A stretch of DNA of 64,000 bases, from NCBI RefSeq assembly GCF_009192945.1, contig NZ_NSET01000049.1, forward strand, positions 1 through 64,000, given 5' to 3'. A program made the translations under genes and the position numbers. Under the pieces are notes generated by a model. That model had not been told where the DNA came from, did not search any database, and saw only the letters and a list, made by a program, of their open reading frames with translations. Positions 54,925 to 62,000 of the stretch are shown in pieces. Position 1 is the stretch's first letter; each line of letters begins with the position of its first letter. The DNA comes from Xanthomonas maliensis (GTDB lineage Bacteria; Pseudomonadota; Gammaproteobacteria; Xanthomonadales; Xanthomonadaceae).

Positions 54925-55190
54925 CGGGACCCGGGACTCGGGACCCGGGACCCGGGAGAAACGAAAAGCCGGGTCGCGTAAGACCGACGCAGCCGCGATT
55001 TGCACGAATCCCAATCGCAGCACGCGCGCCGCTTTTGCTGTTCCCGGGACCCGGGAGAAGCGAAAAGCGGCCTCGCGCGTTGCTGACGCAACCGCGATCT
55101 GCTGGAACGAAAAGCGCAGCCAACGACACGCTGTGGCTGTTCCCGGGACCCGGGTCCCGGGTCCCGGGTCCCGATATCCCGAGTCCCGGC
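54925..55190. repeat. GGGACCC arrays and a 99-bp tandem duplication between xpsE and xpsF
   Basis: The 295-base gap begins and ends with short runs of GGGACCC or GGGTCCC (54924-54956, 55043-55055, 55143-55175). Between them two diverged copies of a 99-100-bp segment lie in tandem (about 54947-55045 and 55046-55145), each running from GGGACCCGGGAGAA through GCGAAAAG/CGAAAAG, a CGCGATxTGC core and on to TGTTCCC. No gene is visible. Confidence 0.85.
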
Positions 55191-55194
55191 CCCC

Positions 55195-56922
55195 TCACGC
55201 ATCCTCCGTAACGCGCAGCACTTCCTCGATCGTGGTTTCGCCACGCAGCGCCTTGGACAGGCCATCCTCGTACATCGTGCGCATACCGGCCTGGCGGGCC
55301 AATTGTTCGATCTCGCCCATGCCGGCGCGCCGCATCACCGCACGCCGCAACTCGTCGTTCATCACCAGGAACTCGACGATGGTGGTGCGGCCAAGATAGC
55401 CGGTCGGTGCGGCGGCCGAGGCGCGTGGACGGTAAAGACAGATCTCTCCGTCCGGCTGCAAGCGTCGCAGCCCGAAGCGTTCGATCTCCTCCGGCGAGGC
55501 GGCATAGCGCTCGGCATTGGCCAGGTCCAGCCGGCGCACCAGGCGCTGGGCCAGGATGCCGTTGATGGTGGAGGTCAGCAGGTAATCCTCCACGCCCATA
55601 TCCAGCAGACGGGTGATGCCGCCGGCTGCATTATTGGTGTGCAGCGTCGACAGCACCAAGTGACCGGTGAGCGCAGACTGGATGGCGATCCGAGCCGTTT
55701 CCAGATCGCGCATTTCGCCGATCATGATGATGTCCGGATCCTGGCGCACGATGCTGCGCAATGCATTGGCGAAATCCAGGCCGATCTGCGGCTTGGCCTG
55801 GATCTGGTTGATGCCTTCGATCTGGTACTCGACCGGATCTTCGACCGTGATGATCTTGACGTCGGCCGTATTGAGCTGGCTCAGCGCGGTGTACAGCGTG
55901 GTGGTCTTGCCCGAGCCGGTGGGGCCGGTGACCAGCAGGATGCCGTGCGGCTGCTCCAGCACCTTGCGGAACTGCGGCAGGAACTGATCGGTGAAACCGA
56001 GTTTGTGGAAATCGAACACCACCGTTTCGCGATCGAGCAAGCGCATCACCACGCTCTCGCCGTGCGCAGTCGGCACGGTGCTCACGCGCAGGTCCAGTTC
56101 CTTGCCCTGCACCCGCAACATGATGCGCCCGTCCTGCGGCAGCCGACGCTCGGCGATGTTGAGCTTGGCCATGATCTTGACGCGGCTGATCACCGCGGCG
56201 GTCAGCTTGGCCGGTGGGCTTTCGCCCTCCACCAGCACGCCATCGACGCGGTAACGCACTTTCAAGCGACTCTCGAACGGCTCGATATGGATATCCGAGG
56301 CCCGCAACTCCACCGCGTGCTGGATCACCAGGTTGACCAGGCGGATGACCGGTGCCTCGGAGGCCAGATCGCGCAAAGCCTCGATATCGTCATTGCTGCT
56401 GGTATCGCCATCGGCAGTCTCGACGATGGTGCCCATCGCACTGCGTCCCTGGCCGTACCAGCGCTCGATCAGATCGTCGATTTCCGACCGCAGGCCGACT
56501 TGCAACACCACCGGCAGGCCGGTCGCAAGACGCACGGCGTCGATGGCGTAGTCGTCGTAGGGATCGGCTGCCCACAGCAGCAAGTGGCCGGCCTGTTCGG
56601 CCACCGGAATGAGATGGAATTGCTTGAGGAAGCGCAGCGACAGGCTCTGCACTTCGGGCAGCAGTTCCGGCGGCGTGTCGCCCAGTTGCCGCGCATCCAC
56701 CAGCGGCAGGCCCAGCACGTCGGCGCAGGTCTCGGCATGGTCGCGTTCGGACACCAGCCCCAGACGACCGAGCAAGGCCAGCAGCCCCAGGCCCGACTCG
56801 GCCTGCAACTGACGCGCACGCAACAGATCGGACTCTTTCAGGCGACGGCGTTCGAGCAAGGCCTCGACGATGCGCGTCTCCGCGCTGCGCTGCTCAATTG
56901 GATCGACGGCAACCGCGTTCAC
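55195..56922 (-). CDS. xpsE: Type II secretion ATPase XpsE (GspE)
   Basis: Cytoplasmic hexameric ATPase powering the pseudopilus. The 575-residue protein has an N1 domain (ALLERRRLKESDLLRARQLQ ... LLALLGRLGLVSERDHAETC) of the same fold class as MshEN. The motor has LLVTGPTGSGKTTTLYTALS (Walker A), the Asp box VEDPVEYQIEGINQIQ, RSIVRQDPDIIMIGEMRD (Walker B) and the His box HLVLSTLHTNNA. The usual C-x-x-C zinc motif of GspE is absent, as reported for the Xanthomonas protein. GTG at 56922 is preferred because GGAGG lies 5 bases upstream; a TTG further up (56970) is less likely. Confidence 0.96.
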   Translation of the reverse strand: MNAVAVDPIEQRSAETRIVEALLERRRLKESDLLRARQLQAESGLGLLALLGRLGLVSERDHAETCADVLGLPLVDARQLGDTPPELLPEVQSLSLRFLKQFHLIPVAEQAGHLLLWAADPYDDYAIDAVRLATGLPVVLQVGLRSEIDDLIERWYGQGRSAMGTIVETADGDTSSNDDIEALRDLASEAPVIRLVNLVIQHAVELRASDIHIEPFESRLKVRYRVDGVLVEGESPPAKLTAAVISRVKIMAKLNIAERRLPQDGRIMLRVQGKELDLRVSTVPTAHGESVVMRLLDRETVVFDFHKLGFTDQFLPQFRKVLEQPHGILLVTGPTGSGKTTTLYTALSQLNTADVKIITVEDPVEYQIEGINQIQAKPQIGLDFANALRSIVRQDPDIIMIGEMRDLETARIAIQSALTGHLVLSTLHTNNAAGGITRLLDMGVEDYLLTSTINGILAQRLVRRLDLANAERYAASPEEIERFGLRRLQPDGEICLYRPRASAAAPTGYLGRTTIVEFLVMNDELRRAVMRRAGMGEIEQLARQAGMRTMYEDGLSKALRGETTIEEVLRVTEDA

Positions 56923-56993
56923 ACTCGCCTCCACTGGTCCGGCGCCGACTGTAGCAGTTTGCCGCGACAATCACGCCAGCCCCGGCTGACAGG

Positions 56994-57033
56994 GCGCAAA
57001 AAACGATGCCCCCGGCCAACGGCCGGGGGCATC
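56994..57033 (-). terminator. Intrinsic terminator of the S8 protease gene
   Basis: On the minus strand a perfect 13-bp stem (57005-57017 with 57021-57033, GATGCCCCCGGCC) with a 3-base loop is followed by a run of six T (TCGTTTTTT). It lies 22 bases after the protease stop and separates it from the xps operon, whose promoter should be between 56923 and about 57000. Confidence 0.93.
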
Positions 57034-57054
57034 GGTCACAGTCCGTGTCGCAAC

Positions 57055-58926
57055 TTACTGTCGTGCAACGAGCGTCAGCTTCGCATAGTCCGCGGCGCCG
57101 ATCAGCTTGATGTAGTAAGTACCCGCCTTGGGCGCGGTGAAACGCACGGTTTCGCTATTGCCTGGCCGGGTCGACTTGGCGTCATAGCTGCTGGCGGTCG
57201 GTTCCGCCTCGAAGCTCACATACACCGACACGTCGCCGGTACCGCCGTAGGTCATGACGCTGAGCACGGCGCCGGCCTTGGCCTCGAAGCTGTACAGGGC
57301 GGAGCTGCCCTCGGCGCCGCTGAGGCCGCTCACCGGCACCTTATTGGTCAGGCTCACCGCCGTCGGCGCGCAGGTTTCGGTATCCGGATCGCAGGGCTCG
57401 GCCAGCACGACGTCCAGCGCTGCCTTGGCATCGACGATGCCGCTGCCGATCGGCGTGCTGCTGGGCGGAGTCACCGGGAACCGCCGGCTGGTCTGCTTGA
57501 GCAACGCTTCGACCGCAGCCGGGGTCAGCGGCGCCTCGCCCAGACCGATCGCGGCACTCTGTACCAGCGCGACCACGCCGGCCACGTGCGGCGACGCCAT
57601 CGAGGTGCCGCCCAATCCCATATAGGTGTAGCTGCCGGAGGTGGGCGTGGTGGCGCCGGTGTAGCCGGCCTGCCAGACATAGCCGCCCGGATTGCCGTCG
57701 ACGCTGCCACCACCACCGGGGGCCGACAAGTCGACCTTGCTGCCGTAGTTGGAGTAGTAGGCAATGCCACCGGTGATACGCGTCGCGCCGACGGTGATGG
57801 TGTTGTTGCAGCTGGCCGGCGAGAAGTTGGCTGCATCTGACGCCGAGTTGCCCGCTGCCACCACCACCGTGGTGCCACGCGCCACCGCGCCATTGATCGC
57901 CGCCTGAGTGACCGCATCGCACGCGCCGCCGCCGCCCAGGCTCATGTTGATGACTTCGGCCGGATTGGCATTGTCTGGAATGCCTTCGACGCTGCCGCCC
58001 GAGGCCCACACGATGGCGTCAGCGATGTCGGAGTCGTAGCCGCCGCAACGGCCGAGCACGCGCACCGGCAAGACGGTCGCCTTGGGCGCAACGCCGGCCA
58101 TGCCGATGCCGTTGTTGGTGGCCTCGGCGACGGTGCCGGCGACATGGGTCCCGTGCCAGGAGCTTTCTGCTGCCTCCGAACCGGCGTAGCAGACGTTATC
58201 CGCTTCTTCCCAGTCACCATAGTCCAGCGCACCCGGGACCCGTGCATCGGTCGGACGCCGCGAAACGTCCTTGTCGCTGATGAAGTCATAACCCTGCAGC
58301 AGGTTGCCGGCAAAGTCGGGATGGTTGGGCAGGATGCCGGTGTCCAACACCGCCACCACGACACCTTCGCCCTGCGACAGGTCCCATGCCGCCGGTGCGT
58401 TGATGCCACCGTTGGGATTGCTGTAATGCCACTGGTACTGGGCATAGAAGGGATCGTTGGGCACCAGTTGCGGGGTCACCCCGGTCGCGCGCTGGAGTTC
58501 GATCGGCCGACGCATATGGTCCACTTGCACCTCGGCCACCGACGGATCGCGCTGAAGTTCGGCCACCACGGCGTCGAGCTGGGCCGGGCTGAGGCTGCCG
58601 GACAACTTGATCAGGTCGGCACCGACGCCCAGCTTGCGCAGATAGGTTGCCTTTGCCGTCGCTGCGCTGGAACGCGCCTGACCGACGGCGCCGGAGCGGG
58701 ACACCGCAGCCTGGACCGCGTTGAGCTTGCTGCTGCGATCGGTGGCCGCGGCGGTGGCCTCTTTGTAGCGAACGATCAAACGGCTGCTGCTGCCAGCGGG
58801 GGGGGCCGACTGCGTGGGTTCCTTGACCAGCAGTTGCGGCGCAGCGGCGGCACCGCCAGCGGCGCCCAGGGACAGCGCCAGCAGGGCGCCAGCCAATGCA
58901 TTGAGACGGAAATTCTTGTCGCTCAC
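57055..58926 (-). CDS. Exported subtilisin-like (S8) serine protease with PPC domain
   Basis: A 623-residue secreted protease. It has an N-terminal signal (LAGALLALSLGAAGGAAAA), a propeptide (about 45-140), and a subtilase domain with Asp195 (VVAVLDTGILPNHPDF), His258 (SSWHGTHVAGTV), oxyanion Asn360 (VVVAAGNSASDAANFS) and Ser442 (GLGGTSMASPHVAG). A C-terminal prepeptidase (PPC) beta-domain covers about 530-620 (LYSFEAKAGAVLSVMTYGGT). Translation starts with GTG (58926) after GAGGATTT. It resembles the extracellular proteases exported by the Xanthomonas type II system; its location beside xps fits but does not prove that. Confidence 0.95.
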   Translation of the reverse strand: MSDKNFRLNALAGALLALSLGAAGGAAAAPQLLVKEPTQSAPPAGSSSRLIVRYKEATAAATDRSSKLNAVQAAVSRSGAVGQARSSAATAKATYLRKLGVGADLIKLSGSLSPAQLDAVVAELQRDPSVAEVQVDHMRRPIELQRATGVTPQLVPNDPFYAQYQWHYSNPNGGINAPAAWDLSQGEGVVVAVLDTGILPNHPDFAGNLLQGYDFISDKDVSRRPTDARVPGALDYGDWEEADNVCYAGSEAAESSWHGTHVAGTVAEATNNGIGMAGVAPKATVLPVRVLGRCGGYDSDIADAIVWASGGSVEGIPDNANPAEVINMSLGGGGACDAVTQAAINGAVARGTTVVVAAGNSASDAANFSPASCNNTITVGATRITGGIAYYSNYGSKVDLSAPGGGGSVDGNPGGYVWQAGYTGATTPTSGSYTYMGLGGTSMASPHVAGVVALVQSAAIGLGEAPLTPAAVEALLKQTSRRFPVTPPSSTPIGSGIVDAKAALDVVLAEPCDPDTETCAPTAVSLTNKVPVSGLSGAEGSSALYSFEAKAGAVLSVMTYGGTGDVSVYVSFEAEPTASSYDAKSTRPGNSETVRFTAPKAGTYYIKLIGAADYAKLTLVARQ

Positions 58927-59039
58927 GGTGAAATCCTCTTCAGTGTTCGTGGATCAGGCATCAGTCAGGCCATCACTTCCTGCGAATCCGTTGGCCGGCC
59001 CAGCCACGGTCCCCGCCCGCCCCCTCAGGCCTTGCGGTG

Positions 59040-59066
59040 CGCGGCGGCGCCTTGCGCGCCGCCGCG
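59040..59066 (-). terminator. GC hairpin downstream of the adhesin
   Basis: An 11-bp perfect stem (CGCGGCGGCGC, 59040-59050 with 59056-59066) with a 5-base loop, 13 bases after the adhesin stop. There is no T-run, so it may be a Rho-linked or RNA-stabilising hairpin rather than a true intrinsic terminator. Confidence 0.5.
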
Positions 59067-59079
59067 TGTTGCGTTGCCG

Positions 59080-62000
59080 TTACCAGCCGAAGCCGGCACC
59101 CAGGCCGACCGAGCTGTCGTTACCGCTGAGCGCGCCGCCAATGGTCAGCGTGGCGCGCGGGCTGATCGCACGCTGGTAGCCGACCGATAGCGCCGACTCG
59201 CCGTTCTGGAAGCCGACACCGGCGCCCATCCGGTTCTGCGTGGCGATGCCGCCGACGCTGGCGGCCATGTTCAACATCGCCGTGCTCATCGCACCTTGAC
59301 GATCCAGCCGGCGGTTCTGACGACGCAGGCGATCCTCGATATCGCCCTGGTAGGACTGGAAGCTGTCGGCCATCGCGTTGTAGCGACTGTCGGTGTAGCT
59401 GTTGGCCGCAGCGACGCCGTTGTCCAACTGCGCCTTGTTGACCGCATCGGTGGCGCGGGTACCGGCGGCCACGTTGGCGACCTGCCGCTCATTGCCAGCG
59501 CTGCCCACCGACACCGTATTGGCGCGGTCGGCCACCGAGCCTTGGCCCAATGCCACCGCACCTTGCGCGGTGGCACGCGCGCCCTGCCCGATCGCCGTGG
59601 CCGACGCCGCGCTGACCTGTGCGCCCTCGCCCATCGCCACCGCATTGGTCGCCACCGCGGCGATCTGCGTGTTGGCGCCGACCGCGGTGCTGCCATCGGC
59701 GTTGACCCGTGCATTGCTGCCGATCGCGGTGTCGTTGGGACCATGCGCATACGCGCTACCGCCGATCGCCGTGCCAGTGACGTCGTTGGCCACTGCAGCA
59801 TTGCCCATCGCCGTGGAGGTGGTCGCCACCGTGCTGGTGCTGGCGACCGCCGGCGTCAGCGTGCCTTGCAGCCCGCCATCGCTACGCTCGGCCGTCGCCA
59901 CCGCGGAGGCGGCAGGCGCCAGGACTGCCGGCACGCCGGCACTGCGCAGCGCAGCCGTCCGCAGCGGCGTCGTGCCACCCATGCGCCCATCCAGCTCGCT
60001 GACCTTGCTGTCCAGCGCGGTCAGTGCGGCCCCGACGTTGTTGTAGCTGGCGCCCTGGATCACGTAGGTCGGCGCAACGAACACGCCTTGCGCGCCGATG
60101 GCCGCGCCACCGCCCAGGAAACTGGCGGCATTGCTCAGCGACTGGAACAACTGTCCGCCATTGATCGCCTCGCTGCTGCCGTCGGCGATCGCACCGGCGC
60201 CCAGATTGACGATGCGACGCGTCGCCGGACCACCGCGACCGTTGCCGCTGCCCACCGAGACCGTATTGGCCTCGTAGGTGCGCGAACCCGAACCCAGCGC
60301 CACCGAATCGGCACCGCTGGCACCGGCATTGGCGCCCAACGCCACGCCGTTGACGCCGCTCTGGCGCACGAAGCTGTTGTAGCCCAGCGACAGCGCGTTC
60401 TCACCGATCGCATTGGTCTGCCGCCCCATCGCCGTGCTGTTCACGCCGCTGGCGCTGCTGTCCACGCCCAGCGCGCTGGCGCCGGTGGCGCTGGCACGAC
60501 TGCCCGCCGCCACGGCCACGCTGCGGGCACCACTGGCCAAAGCACCAGCACCCGCCGCCGTGCTGCGCTCGCCGGTCGCACGCGCCGTGCCCTCGCCGTT
60601 GGCCTGCAGCACGCCGCTGGTGGCCTGCACATCGGCCGCCAACGCATCGAGCTGGCCCTTGTTGACCGCGTCGGTGGCGGCCTGGCCGTCGCTGACGTTG
60701 ACGATGCGGCGCGTTGCCGGACCGCCGCGACCGTTGCCGCTGCCCACCGAGACCGTATTGGCCTCGTAGGTGCGCGAACCCGAGCCCAAGGCCACCGAAT
60801 CGGCACCGCTGGCACCGGCATTGGCGCCCAACGCCACGCCGTTGACGCCGCTCTGGCGCACGAAACTGTTGTAGCCGATCGATACGGCATTTTCGCCGAT
60901 CGCATTGACCTGCCGGCCGACACCGGTGCTGTTGATGCCGGTGGCCGAGCCATCCACGCCGATCACGCTGGCACCTGCCGCCTCGGCACGGCTGCCGCCG
61001 CCCAACGCGATGGTGTTGTCGGCCAGCGCGGCCGCGCTCTGCCCCAAGGCACTGGCATTGACGCCATCGGCGTAGGAATTCCAACCGATCGCGGTGGTGT
61101 AATCGGCCGTGGCCCAGGCACCGGCACCGAACGCCGCCGCACCCGTGCCTGATGCACGCGCCGGAATGAAACCGAAGAAGGTCGAGCCGCCGACGGCGAC
61201 GCTTTCGGCACCGGTCGCCTCGCTGTACTCGCCCACGGCCACCGCGCTGCTGCCCGATGCCAGCGCCGCAGCGCCGACCGCGGTGCTGTAGTCGCTGGAG
61301 GCGACCGCGCCGTAGCCCAGTGCCGAAGACAGCCGGCCGCTGGACTCGCTGTAGCTGCCGAAGGCGGCGCTGCCGACTGCCGACGCAGCACTGCGGAAAC
61401 CGGCGGCGATGGCCTGGTTGTCGGAGGCCACCGCTTCGTTGCCGAGCGCAGTGGTATAGGTCGACAGTGCCTGCGCACCGGCACCGCTGGCGGTCGCGCC
61501 AATGTCGCTGGCCAGCGCGTTGCTGCCGACCGCGCTGCTGCTCTCGCCCACCGCCTGCGCATTGCTGCCCAGCGCCGCGGCGTCGGTGCCGGCGGCCAGC
61601 GCGCCGAAGCCCACTGCCGTCGCATTGGTCGCCGCCGCCTGCGTGCCGCTACCCAAGGCGGTGGCGCCATCGGCAGTGGCATTGGCCGCCTCGCCAGCGG
61701 CCAGCGCATTGGCGCCGTCCACCAACGAACCGGCATCGCTGTCGGCGCTGGCGCTGGCCTGGAAATACTTGCTGGTGGTTTGCGCGGTCTCGGCCACTGC
61801 ATTGAGCTGGTCGAGGTTGACCGCGTCGGTCCCTGCGGTGCCGGCAGCGACGTTGGTGATCTGCCGCTCGTTGCCGACGCTGCCCACCGACACCGCGAAG
61901 TCGCGATCGGCCACCGAATCGGCACCCAAGGCCACGCTGCTGCGGCCGGTGGACTCGGCGAAATTGCCCAACGCCGTGCTGTTGAGACCCGGCGCCCAGG

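Noticed and set aside
59296-61152. Plus-strand open frame opposite the adhesin
   Set aside because: Mirror of the adhesin's repetitive codons; Arg/His-rich nonsense translation.
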